Assembly (NCBI GenBank): GCA_015658965.1
Contig: DQNX01000088.1
Coordinates: 1 to 27,996 of the forward strand
DNA length: 27,996 nt
Direction: 5' to 3'
Source: Gammaproteobacteria bacterium
Lineage (GTDB): Bacteria > Pseudomonadota > Gammaproteobacteria > PS1 > Pseudothioglobaceae
The notes below the pieces were generated by a model. It was not told where the DNA came from. It worked only from the letters and a program-made list of their open reading frames with translations, and made no database searches. Positions 1-8,334 of the stretch are shown piece after piece. The position numbers were made by a program, and so were the translations under genes. The first letter of the stretch is position 1; every line of letters starts with the position of its first letter.

Positions 1-221
1 GGATAGATGGTGCGATTCATAAGGCCTGCCATCTAGATGATAAAAGTCGTTACGAGGCTTTAAGTGAATTTTTGTTTGATTTGGAACATCCAAATTCAAC
101 ATTTTTAGTAACAGTGCAAACTGCTGAAAAGCCCGAGTTTACACTTAAGAAATATAAAGTATTAGTCGCAGTGTCTTTTGCAATTAATATATTATTATTA
201 TTGTTATTGATAGTACGTTAG
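1..221 (+). CDS. C-terminal end of a probable Ser/Thr protein kinase (kinase/phosphatase of nitrate assimilation cluster), 5' end outside window
   Basis: An open frame runs in from the left edge (first full codon at position 3) and stops with TAG at 219-221, leaving 72 residues. The text KSRYEALSEFLFDLEHPN is like the last helix of Hanks-type Ser/Thr kinase domains, where 'RYEALSEF' follows the conserved Arg. It is followed by a short basic linker (LKKYK) and one C-terminal hydrophobic helix with a run of six leucines, so the kinase would be tail-anchored in the inner membrane. Known context: many proteobacterial nirB-nasA clusters carry a fused PP2C phosphatase/Ser-Thr kinase just upstream of nirB, and that is the best fit here. 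The stop lies 8 bases before nirB, so the two are probably co-transcribed. The catalytic part is not visible, so the kinase call rests on this tail and on position. Confidence 0.55.
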   Translation, partial: IDGAIHKACHLDDKSRYEALSEFLFDLEHPNSTFLVTVQTAEKPEFTLKKYKVLVAVSFAINILLLLLLIVR

Positions 222-229
222 GAGTAGAT

Positions 230-2659
230 ATGAAAAAAATAGTATTAATCGGAAATGGCATGGCAGGTGTAAGAACCTTAGAAGAGCTATTTAAAATTAC
301 CGAAGAAAAATTTGATATTACCGTATTTGGTAGTGAGCCATATGGCAATTACAACCGTATCATGTTATCTCCAGTATTGGCAGATGAAAAAACCATTGAT
401 GAGATCATGATTAATGATCTAGATTGGTATAAAGACAATGGCATTACCTTGCATACTGATAGCACGATTACCAGTATTAATCGTAGTAGCAAAACCGTGA
501 TGGATGATAAAGGCAATAGTTATGATTATGATAAGTTATTAATTGCAACAGGTTCTAACCCATTTATCCTGCCAATTGAAGGCCATGATTTAGATGGTGT
601 GATTGGTTTTAGAGATATTTCTGACGTTGATCAAATGATTGATGCCGCCAAGAGTCACAAAAATGCGATCGTGATTGGTGGTGGTTTATTAGGGCTAGAA
701 GCGGCTAACGGCTTAATGAAGCAAGGCATGAATGTTACTGTTGTGCATTTACTTGCAGACCTTATGGAAATGCAACTTGATTCCACTGCTTCACAAATGT
801 TATTAACATCACTTATAGAGCGAGGCATGAGCTTCAAGATGGAATCTCAAACGCAAAAACTAATCGCTAATGATAGTGGCCGAGTAAAACAAATTGAGTT
901 TGCAGATGGATCTGCCATGGATACAGATTTAGTGGTCATGGCGGTCGGCATCCGACCAAACTTTGTATTAGCGCAAGAATCTGGTATTTATTGTGAGCGC
1001 GGTATTGTAGTAGACGATACTATGATGACTTATGATCCAAGCATTTATGCAGTTGGCGAATGTATTCAGCATCGTCATCTGTGTTATGGATTAGTTGCGC
1101 CATTATTTGAACAGGCCAAAGTTTGTGCTAATCATTTGGCAGGATACGGTATTGGCATATATGAAGGATCAATCACTTCTACTAAGTTAAAGGTGACTGG
1201 CATCGATCTTTTTTCTGCTGGTAATTTTAAGGGTACAGAAAATAGTGAAGATTTAGTTTTTCAAGATGCTGCCAGAGGCGTGTATAAAAAAATTGTGATT
1301 GAAAATGACACGATTATTGGCTCAGTAATGTATGGTGATACTATTGATGGATCATGGTATTTTCAATTAATGAAAGATGAAAACAATATTGCCGACATGC
1401 GTGATCGTTTATTATTTGGTCAGGCGCACGTAGGTGACTCCGGACATGGCCCGTTAGACATGGTTGCATCCATGGATGATTCGGCAGAGATTTGTGGTTG
1501 TAATGGCATCAGCAAGGGTGATATTACTAATGCTATTAATGAACAAAATTTATTCACTTTAGAAGATGTGCGTGCACACACTAAGGCTTCCAGTTCTTGT
1601 GGTTCTTGTACAGGTCTGGTAGAGCAATTAATCGCTTCGACATTGGGTGGAGAATATTCAGAATCACCTAAGAAAAAACCGATTTGTGGCTGTACAGATC
1701 ACACCAAACAAGAGGTTCATGATTTTATCTTCGACAATAATTTTGAAACGGTATTTGAAGTATTTGCCAGAATGGGCTGGGAAAATGTTGATGGTTGTCA
1801 TGTTTGTCGACCTGAGGTTAATTACTACTTATTAGCCGCCAATCCTGATTACGTAGACGATGCACAATCAAGATTTATTAATGAGCGCTCTCATGGTAAT
1901 ATCCAAAAAGATGGTACTTATTCTGTGGTACCAAGAATGTGGGGTGGTGTTACCACACCACTTGAACTTAGAACCATTGCAGATGTGGTGGATAAGTTCA
2001 ACATACCAACCATGAAAGTGACGGGTGGACAGCGTATTGATTTATTCGGTGTAACTAAAGAAGACCTGCCTAAAGTATGGAAAGATCTCAATGCAGGCGG
2101 GTTGGTTTCTGGCCATGCTTACGGTAAGTCTTTGAGAACAGTTAAGACTTGTGCAGGTGATACCTGGTGTCGATTTGGTACTAAAGACTCTATGGCAATG
2201 GGCATTAAGTTAGAAAAAATAGCCTGGGGATCGTGGATGCCACACAAGTTTAAACTGGCTGTATCAGGCTGCCCTAGAAACTGTGCTGAAGCAACTATTA
2301 AGGACTTTGGCTTGGTGGCAGTTCAATCAGGGTGGGAGCTCCATGTTGGTGGTAATGGCGGTATAAAGGTGAGAGTAACTGATTTATTAACCCGTGTTGA
2401 AAGTGAAGAAGAGGCGATTGAATATGTTGGCGCTTACATTCAGCTTTATCGTGAGGATGCTCTATATTTAGAGAGGACAGCGCCATGGATTGATCGTGTT
2501 GGCCTTTCATTTATTACTGAACAATTGGTCGATGATGAAGATAATAGAAAAGCGCTAAACGCTAGATTCTTAGTTTCTCAAGAAAAATCACAAGATGACC
2601 CATGGAAAGAGCGTGCAGAAGGTGCCCAAAGCCATCAGTTTGAAGTGATCACACTATAA
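230..2659 (+). CDS. nirB: Assimilatory nitrite reductase [NAD(P)H], large subunit
   Basis: Catalyses the six-electron reduction of nitrite to ammonium in the cytoplasm with NAD(P)H, together with NirD. The 809 residues follow the family layout. An N-terminal FAD/NAD-binding half starts with the GNGMAG glycine motif (residue ~8) and has a second nucleotide loop at GGGLLGLEAA. Next come [2Fe-2S] BFD-type cysteines C422, C424, C457 and C460, with a further CxC...CxxC set at C486, C488, C523 and C526. A C-terminal siroheme/[4Fe-4S] domain carries C641, C647, C681 and C685 (TCAGDTWC and SGCPRNC). Length is close to the usual ~800-850. The start ATG follows GGAG at 221-224. nirD begins 16 bases after the stop, and nasA lies further downstream. 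No frameshift or missing cluster ligand is visible. Confidence 0.96.
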   Translation: MKKIVLIGNGMAGVRTLEELFKITEEKFDITVFGSEPYGNYNRIMLSPVLADEKTIDEIMINDLDWYKDNGITLHTDSTITSINRSSKTVMDDKGNSYDYDKLLIATGSNPFILPIEGHDLDGVIGFRDISDVDQMIDAAKSHKNAIVIGGGLLGLEAANGLMKQGMNVTVVHLLADLMEMQLDSTASQMLLTSLIERGMSFKMESQTQKLIANDSGRVKQIEFADGSAMDTDLVVMAVGIRPNFVLAQESGIYCERGIVVDDTMMTYDPSIYAVGECIQHRHLCYGLVAPLFEQAKVCANHLAGYGIGIYEGSITSTKLKVTGIDLFSAGNFKGTENSEDLVFQDAARGVYKKIVIENDTIIGSVMYGDTIDGSWYFQLMKDENNIADMRDRLLFGQAHVGDSGHGPLDMVASMDDSAEICGCNGISKGDITNAINEQNLFTLEDVRAHTKASSSCGSCTGLVEQLIASTLGGEYSESPKKKPICGCTDHTKQEVHDFIFDNNFETVFEVFARMGWENVDGCHVCRPEVNYYLLAANPDYVDDAQSRFINERSHGNIQKDGTYSVVPRMWGGVTTPLELRTIADVVDKFNIPTMKVTGGQRIDLFGVTKEDLPKVWKDLNAGGLVSGHAYGKSLRTVKTCAGDTWCRFGTKDSMAMGIKLEKIAWGSWMPHKFKLAVSGCPRNCAEATIKDFGLVAVQSGWELHVGGNGGIKVRVTDLLTRVESEEEAIEYVGAYIQLYREDALYLERTAPWIDRVGLSFITEQLVDDEDNRKALNARFLVSQEKSQDDPWKERAEGAQSHQFEVITL

Positions 2660-2675
2660 TTATTAAGGAGTATTT

Positions 2676-2984
2676 ATGTCAAATTGGAAAGAAGTGGTAG
2701 CGTTAGATGGTATTCCAGTATTGGGATCACGAGTGTTTCGTACAGATGAAACGGAAATAGCCATTTTTCGCACTCGAGATGATAGCATTTTTGCTGTGCA
2801 TAACGCATGTCCGCATAAAGGCGGGGTTTTGTCTGAGGGTATTGTTCATGGCCATAAAGTAACCTGTCCGTTACACAACTGGGTTATTAATTTGGAAGAT
2901 GGGGAAGCACAAGGCGCTGATAAAGGTTCAACAGCCTGTTTTGAAACAAAAGTAGAATCAGGCATGGTTTATATTAATTTATAA
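2676..2984 (+). CDS. nirD: Nitrite reductase small subunit, Rieske-like
   Basis: Small subunit of the NADH-dependent nitrite reductase, and partner of NirB. It is 102 residues, the normal size. It has a complete Rieske [2Fe-2S] ligand set, C45-P-H47 and C64-P-L-H67, within the pattern NACPHKGG and CPLHNW. Some NirD proteins (for example that of E. coli) have lost these ligands, so this one probably binds a cluster. A strong ribosome binding site, AAGGAG at 2665-2670, sits 5 bases before the ATG. The gene follows nirB directly, as expected for one operon. Confidence 0.94.
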   Translation: MSNWKEVVALDGIPVLGSRVFRTDETEIAIFRTRDDSIFAVHNACPHKGGVLSEGIVHGHKVTCPLHNWVINLEDGEAQGADKGSTACFETKVESGMVYINL

Positions 2985-3002
2985 GCCTGACAAAGAATAA
3001 AG

Positions 3003-3190
3003 GTGATAAATTTTATTTATAAACAGTATGAGCTTTGAGCTGGTTGATTGTTGGGCTTATAATTGCATACAACAATGGTATTGCCGAACCGTATATGATG
3101 GCTATATTCTCCATTGGTAGTTTAATATTTGGCGATATGTTAAAGTTTATGATTAAATTGTATACTGACTTAAATATTCAGTACAAATAG
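3003..3190 (+). pseudogene. Possible frameshifted small membrane-protein gene between nirD and nasA
   Basis: The 226-base gap between nirD and nasA is not plain spacer. From a possible GTG at 3003, one frame reads VINFIYKQYEL and stops at TGA 3036-3038. In the frame one base back, an uninterrupted stretch from 3032 to TAG 3188-3190 reads as a two-helix membrane protein (LSWLIVGLIIAY, then a loop with NNGIAEP, then MMAIFSIGSLIFGDML) with a polar tail ending NIQYK. Adding one T to the T run at 3034-3036 would join both parts into about 62 residues. This may be a recent disabling indel, a sequencing or assembly error, or a true shorter gene starting at TTG 3035 or 3044. I do not recognise the family. 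Amino-acid composition (hydrophobic blocks, no internal stop for about 50 codons in AT-rich DNA) is the only evidence for coding. Confidence 0.38.
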
Positions 3191-3210
3191 AAATTAACTA
3201 GGATAGATCA

Positions 3211-5415
3211 ATGTTACTCAATAGAACTCAAAAAAACCCGATCAAGATTACTGACAAAAAGATTGTCGAATGGAAATATGCCACTTGTGGTTATTGTTCT
3301 ACAGGCTGCTCTATGGAAATAGGATTTAATAAAGAGAACCATGCAGTTTCTTCCAGGGGTGTGGGTGGCGCTGATGTAAATCGTGGCAAGTTATGTCTTA
3401 AAGGAATTATGGAACATGAATTGTTTGCTTCAGCAGGACGTGGCGATAAGCCGTTGATTCGCAAGCACTGGCATGAAGAATTTGAACAGACTGACTGGGA
3501 TACAGCACTAGATGACGTGGCTGATAATATTAAAAAAGTTCAAGCTAAATATGGTCGTGACTCTGTAGCGATTATTTCTACAGGTCAAATGTTGAGTGAA
3601 GAATTTTATACTTTAGGAAAATTAAATCGTGGCTTGATTGGCACCAACAATTATGATGGCAACACCACACTTTGTATGGCATCAGCGGTATCTGGTTATA
3701 AACGCTCATTTGGCTCAGACGGCCCGCCAGGGTGTTATGAAGATTTTGAACATACAGACTGTTTAATTGCTTGGGGTTCAAACTTGCCTGAACAACACCC
3801 GATTATTTATTGGAGAATGAAAGAAGCGCAAGAAAAGCGTAATTTTCCACTCATTGTCGTTGATCCACGTGTCACCATATTTGCTCAGAGTGCAGATATA
3901 CATCTCACCGTCACTCCTGGTACAGATATTGTTTTACAAAATGCATTGATGCACGTGATTCTGAATGAAGGACTACAAGATGAAGACTACATTAAGAAAA
4001 ATACCAATGGTTATGACGAACTGAAAGCGGAGGTCGATAAGTATGACCCAACGACTGCGGCTAAAATTTGCGGTATTGACGAAGATACCATTCGTGTGGT
4101 CGCCAGACTGTTTGCTAAGGCAGGTGCAGCAATGCAAATCTGGACCATGGGTATTAATCAATCTACGCATGGATCTGATGGTGTAGTGGGTATTAACAAT
4201 CTGGCGCTTATTACCGGTAATATCGGTATACCAGGCGGTACAAGTTTGTCGATTACTGGCCAATGTAATGCGATGGGCACCCGAGAATGGTCATCATGCT
4301 CAGGCTTGCCGAATTATCGTGCGTTAGAGAATCCTCAGGATAGAGACGATATTGCTAAATTCTGGAATATTGATGTAGATTTCTTACCAACTAAGCGTGG
4401 TATGTTGCAAACAGATATCTTCCGAGCTATTGAAACCGGTGAAATTAAAGCGTTGTGGCTAATTGCCACCAATCCATTGTCTTCTTTACCTAATACAGCC
4501 AGAATTAGAAAGGCAATGGAGAGGCTAGAGTATTGTGTAGTGCAAGATTGTTACGAAGATACTGAAAGTGCACAATATGCCAATGTATTTTTACCCGCAG
4601 GTACGTGGGCAGAAAAAACTGGCGTAATGACCAATACTGAAAGACGAGTCAATATAGTACGCGGTATTATTGAGCCAAATGGTGATTCGAAGCCAGATTT
4701 TTGGATTTTCAATGAAATGTCCAAACGTTTTAATACCGAAGGAAAGGTAAACTTTCCGACAGAAACTCACGAGGTTTTTGAGGAGATGAAGGTCCTATCT
4801 AAAGGCCGTTTGTGTGATATTTCAGGCATGGATTATGACAAAATTGAAAAGAATCGTGGTATTCAGTGGCCATATACCCAAGAACAGGCAGATAATGGAG
4901 AGCAACCCCCAGCAGGAGGTAAGCGTATCTATACAGAAGACACGACATTTAGATTTGAGGATGGTAAAGCCAAACTCATACCGTTGCCATTTGTTGATAA
5001 TAACGAAGTGCCTGATGAAAGGTATCCAATTTGGTTGAATACTGGCCGTCTAGTCGAGCATTGGCATGGCCGTAGTAAAACTGGAAAAGTGGCCAACAAT
5101 AATAAATTTAGCCCGATTCCATTTATTGAAATTAACCCAGATTTGGCGATAGAAATTGGCGCTAGGGATGGTGACTATGTGCGATTAGTATCTAGACGAT
5201 CAGATGCAATTGTAATGGCCAAGTTTACTAATCGTGTAGCAAAGAATATGGTGTTTTTACCATTCCATTTTCATGATTGCGCAAATCGTTTAACGCTTGG
5301 TTTATTAGACCCTTATTCAAGACAGCCAGCATATAAACAGCAAGCAATAAGGATTGAGACCATTGAAGATCAAAAATCAGCGGCACAGTTAAGTATGGAA
5401 ATGAGAGAATATTAG
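3211..5415 (+). CDS. nasA: Cytoplasmic (assimilatory-type) nitrate reductase, Mo-bisMGD catalytic subunit
   Basis: Reduces nitrate to nitrite at a molybdenum bis-MGD centre. The 734 residues open with the [4Fe-4S] motif C26-x2-C29-x3-C33...C62 (CGYCSTGC, GKLCLKG). The Mo-ligand cysteine is C155 in the LCMASAV motif shared by NapA and NasA. The molybdopterin oxidoreductase core follows, then the C-terminal dinucleotide-binding domain (NTGRLVEHWHGRSKTG). There is no twin-arginine signal peptide, so the enzyme should be cytoplasmic, which separates it from periplasmic NapA. Klebsiella-type NasA proteins are longer and carry an extra C-terminal [2Fe-2S] BFD domain. That domain is absent here, so electrons must arrive another way, plausibly through the fused ferredoxin/membrane protein starting 8 bases downstream. 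Position next to nirBD supports an assimilatory role. The ATG has a weak AGGAT-like site before it. Confidence 0.88.
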   Translation: MLLNRTQKNPIKITDKKIVEWKYATCGYCSTGCSMEIGFNKENHAVSSRGVGGADVNRGKLCLKGIMEHELFASAGRGDKPLIRKHWHEEFEQTDWDTALDDVADNIKKVQAKYGRDSVAIISTGQMLSEEFYTLGKLNRGLIGTNNYDGNTTLCMASAVSGYKRSFGSDGPPGCYEDFEHTDCLIAWGSNLPEQHPIIYWRMKEAQEKRNFPLIVVDPRVTIFAQSADIHLTVTPGTDIVLQNALMHVILNEGLQDEDYIKKNTNGYDELKAEVDKYDPTTAAKICGIDEDTIRVVARLFAKAGAAMQIWTMGINQSTHGSDGVVGINNLALITGNIGIPGGTSLSITGQCNAMGTREWSSCSGLPNYRALENPQDRDDIAKFWNIDVDFLPTKRGMLQTDIFRAIETGEIKALWLIATNPLSSLPNTARIRKAMERLEYCVVQDCYEDTESAQYANVFLPAGTWAEKTGVMTNTERRVNIVRGIIEPNGDSKPDFWIFNEMSKRFNTEGKVNFPTETHEVFEEMKVLSKGRLCDISGMDYDKIEKNRGIQWPYTQEQADNGEQPPAGGKRIYTEDTTFRFEDGKAKLIPLPFVDNNEVPDERYPIWLNTGRLVEHWHGRSKTGKVANNNKFSPIPFIEINPDLAIEIGARDGDYVRLVSRRSDAIVMAKFTNRVAKNMVFLPFHFHDCANRLTLGLLDPYSRQPAYKQQAIRIETIEDQKSAAQLSMEMREY

Positions 5416-5423
5416 GAACTATT

Positions 5424-7292
5424 ATGTGGAAAGTGAGAGACGACGAACCAAAAAATGCTTTTTTATGGGATAAAGAAACCAAAGAGAAGAATATCTATGG
5501 CCATTCGATAGAAAAAACCAGTGATGACAGCCCTCTGCGTAATCAGAGTCTAAATATTAATGGCGATAGTAGTGTCGGAGATAATCCAAATCGTTACAAG
5601 CAACATGGCTTTTACTTTAATGCAGATAATTGTATTGGTTGTCATGCTTGTGAATCAGCTTGTAGTGAAAAAAATGACGTTCCTGATCATATAGCATTCC
5701 GTTCAGTTGGCTTTGTTGAAGGCGGATCTTATCCTAATTATCAACGTCTTAATCTTTCTATGGCTTGTAATCATTGTGATGACCCAGTATGTTTGAAGGG
5801 TTGTCCAACACGAGCGTATACTAAATTTGCAGAATACGGCGCTGTATTACAAGATCCAGATATTTGCTTTGGTTGTGGTTATTGCACATGGGTCTGTCCC
5901 TACAATGCACCACAACTAGACCCTGTAAAAGGTCAAGTGAGTAAGTGTAATATGTGTGTGGATCGTCTTGAAGTAGGTCTTCAGCCTGCTTGTGTTGCTG
6001 CTTGTTTGGGGAATGCATTAGATTTTGGTGTGATTGAAAATCTACCTAAGGACAGGGAACAAGCAAAAGTTTCGATTCCAGGTTTTCCAGATCCTAAAAT
6101 TACCCAACCTAATATCCGTTTCCAACAAACTAAAGATACACAGCGAGATATGACCAGACCTGACGGTATGCCAATTAAATATCACAAACAAGATAATGGT
6201 GAATTTAAATCTGTTGTCGATATTGATAAGCATTCATCTAAGAAATATTGGGGTATGCAAAAATTATTGCATTCTCATGAGAATGCACACGCTATCTTTA
6301 CCTTGTGTAGTCAAGCAGCGATGGGTGCAACATTGTGGGTTATTGCATCTCAATTATTAAATTTAGGAGCAGTAAAATCAACCAGCGGTAATGGCATGAT
6401 TCCAATGATTGCAATATTATTAATTCTATTAACCTATGGTTTGATTAAGCTTAATTTACACTTAGGTAAACCACAATTCTTCTATCGTGGTTATTACAAT
6501 CTACGATGGTCTCCAGTTAGTAGAGAAATTGCAGGTGTGACTTTGTTTGTCATTGGTTTGATGATGATGCTATTTGTAGAAATCACAGGATTGAAAATAT
6601 TTGAATATTTTGCTTATGCTGTTACAATTATCGGCTTTGCGTTAGGCTCTTACTATATGTATAAGCTTTACCGTATACCAGCTAGACCATTTTGGGATCA
6701 TTGGCAAACAGGCAGTGCTTTTTACGGCACAGCGCTCAGTCTTGGAAGTTTGGTATTTGGTTTATTGCTAATGCCATTTGGATTGAGCGATGCGGGCATT
6801 ATGCAAATTGCTTCGATTGCTATGTTAGGGTTGGTCTTAGAAAGCATTGGACATATTGTTCATCGCCAAGATGTGAAAAAATTTGGTGAAAGTCAAGCCT
6901 CTTATTTTGAGCAGGTAACGACATTTGGTAAAACTTACCAGATGCGCAATACGCTGTTAGGTGTTAATATGGCTATCATGGTATGGTTAATAATGGAGCC
7001 AAGTGCTTTATTGCTTGCTATGAGTTTTGTATCTGTCTTAGTTTCAGCATATTTGGGTAGGATTTTATTCTATGCCTTGGTGATTCCAACGACGATGCCA
7101 GGTGGTTTTTTCTGGAAGAATGATAAGTTCAAAGAACATGCAATTGAGACGGGATTAGCTGATATGCCACAAATGGGTGTCATGGCAGACCGTCATCATA
7201 AGTTTGACGTTAAAGCGTTGATTGCTGTGATTAAACAGACGACTTTTAAAGAGGCATTTACCCAGATAAAGTCAATCGTTAGAGGTGGCTAG
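5424..7292 (+). CDS. DmsB-like four-[4Fe-4S] ferredoxin fused to DmsC-like membrane anchor, probable electron donor to NasA
   Basis: This is a single 622-residue protein. The first ~60 residues are polar and of unknown role. Residues ~65-205 form a DmsB-type ferredoxin with sixteen cysteines in four groups (from C70: CIGCHACESAC; CNHCDDPVCLKGC; CFGCGYCTWVC; CNMC...CVAAC), enough for four [4Fe-4S] clusters. After a linker, residues ~285-600 hold about eight hydrophobic helices like the DmsC/YnfH quinol-oxidising anchor. In DMSO reductase these are two separate subunits. No signal peptide is visible, so the ferredoxin part should face the cytoplasm next to NasA. Inference: the protein passes electrons from menaquinol or ubiquinol to NasA, making nitrate assimilation quinol-linked. 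The gene starts 8 bases after nasA (TTAGGA before the ATG). Its stop overlaps the stop of convergent pdxB. Confidence 0.85.
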   Translation: MWKVRDDEPKNAFLWDKETKEKNIYGHSIEKTSDDSPLRNQSLNINGDSSVGDNPNRYKQHGFYFNADNCIGCHACESACSEKNDVPDHIAFRSVGFVEGGSYPNYQRLNLSMACNHCDDPVCLKGCPTRAYTKFAEYGAVLQDPDICFGCGYCTWVCPYNAPQLDPVKGQVSKCNMCVDRLEVGLQPACVAACLGNALDFGVIENLPKDREQAKVSIPGFPDPKITQPNIRFQQTKDTQRDMTRPDGMPIKYHKQDNGEFKSVVDIDKHSSKKYWGMQKLLHSHENAHAIFTLCSQAAMGATLWVIASQLLNLGAVKSTSGNGMIPMIAILLILLTYGLIKLNLHLGKPQFFYRGYYNLRWSPVSREIAGVTLFVIGLMMMLFVEITGLKIFEYFAYAVTIIGFALGSYYMYKLYRIPARPFWDHWQTGSAFYGTALSLGSLVFGLLLMPFGLSDAGIMQIASIAMLGLVLESIGHIVHRQDVKKFGESQASYFEQVTTFGKTYQMRNTLLGVNMAIMVWLIMEPSALLLAMSFVSVLVSAYLGRILFYALVIPTTMPGGFFWKNDKFKEHAIETGLADMPQMGVMADRHHKFDVKALIAVIKQTTFKEAFTQIKSIVRGG

Positions 7293-8332
7293 ATTGACAC
7301 AATTGGCAGCGTAATGCGACTGTCAAAGTGTGGCCATTCATAACGAATTGGGTAGTTTCTACGGTAAATTTCAAAATTTTCAATATTTTTTATTGCGACT
7401 GTGTCTTGTTTAAAATTGTAAATTTCATTGATAGAATCAAGTAAATTATCACTATTTAGCACTAAAACACCCGGATTTATTAAATTTTTGATGCTATTTC
7501 GTTGTTTTTGGTCAGTAAAGCTGCATAAATCTTCATAAACCATGAAACTACCCATAAACTTAGCATCAACTGAGTGTCCAGCGATATGAGGAGAGGCTAA
7601 ATAGGCCGTTTTTTGTAGATTTTGGTTAATATTTGGCTCGTTTTCCCAGCAATCAATGATATTTTCCAGCGTTTGGGTTTTTTCCCAAATTTCTTCATCG
7701 ATAACACCACCTCTTGCGGCGTTAAAAAGGATGGTTTTGTCACTAATATGATGAAAATTAGCCTGATTTAGCAACTTGAAGCTCGGATATTCGCCGTCAA
7801 AGGTCAGCGGCGTGTGAAAAGTAACCATATCAGCACTTAACGCGGTATCAAGATCAACAAAATTTGGCAAATTTTCATTATCCTGACGAATAGGATCGTT
7901 AAGCAGGGTTTTGACACCTAAAAGCTTGGCTTTTGCCGCTAAGCGCGAGCCAACATTACCCACACCAATAATCCCTAAGGTTTTTTCTCGATAATTAAAG
8001 TTATGCTTGTTAGCTAGATTGATAATCGTGCTAATCACAAATTCAGCCACTGCCATCGAGTTGCAACCTTGTGCTGAGAAAAATCGAATATTGTTATCCT
8101 TAAGGTATTGCTGGTCAACATGATCAAGCCCAGCGACTGTAGAGCCTACAAATTTAATACAGCTACCCTCGAGTAGTGCTTGATCAACTTTGGTACGTGA
8201 GCGTACAATTAAAACGTCAGAATCTTTAACGGATTTAGCGTTAATATCGCGCCCAGCCATAGCAGTAATTTCACCAAATTGAGAAAAAATTTCATTATAG
8301 GCATAGCAAGTATCGTCAATAATTAGTTTCAT
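7289..8332 (-). CDS. pdxB: Erythronate-4-phosphate dehydrogenase
   Basis: Second step of the DXP-dependent (gammaproteobacterial) route to pyridoxal phosphate: oxidises 4-phosphoerythronate with NAD. It belongs to the D-2-hydroxyacid dehydrogenase fold. The NAD-binding loop is GIIGVGNVGSRLA, the catalytic Arg sits in NAARGGVID, and the acid-base His is in SPHIAGHS. The C-terminal part after about residue 270 corresponds to the PdxB dimerisation domain, which separates it from SerA-like relatives. At 347 residues it is slightly shorter than the ~380 of E. coli, mostly through a shorter C-terminus. It starts 2 bases after the ung stop, so the two are translated together. Its stop codon overlaps that of the convergent DmsBC-like gene. 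Confidence 0.9.
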   Translation of the reverse strand: MKLIIDDTCYAYNEIFSQFGEITAMAGRDINAKSVKDSDVLIVRSRTKVDQALLEGSCIKFVGSTVAGLDHVDQQYLKDNNIRFFSAQGCNSMAVAEFVISTIINLANKHNFNYREKTLGIIGVGNVGSRLAAKAKLLGVKTLLNDPIRQDNENLPNFVDLDTALSADMVTFHTPLTFDGEYPSFKLLNQANFHHISDKTILFNAARGGVIDEEIWEKTQTLENIIDCWENEPNINQNLQKTAYLASPHIAGHSVDAKFMGSFMVYEDLCSFTDQKQRNSIKNLINPGVLVLNSDNLLDSINEIYNFKQDTVAIKNIENFEIYRRNYPIRYEWPHFDSRITLPIVSI

Positions 8333-8334
8333 GG

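Noticed and set aside
191..211. Run of ATT/TTA repeats before nirB
   Set aside because: It is the leucine-rich membrane helix of the preceding gene, not a separate repeat.
7289..7292. Overlap of the DmsBC-like and pdxB stop codons as a possible assembly join
   Set aside because: Both genes end at plausible family C-termini, and tail-to-tail overlaps of a few bases are common in compact genomes.
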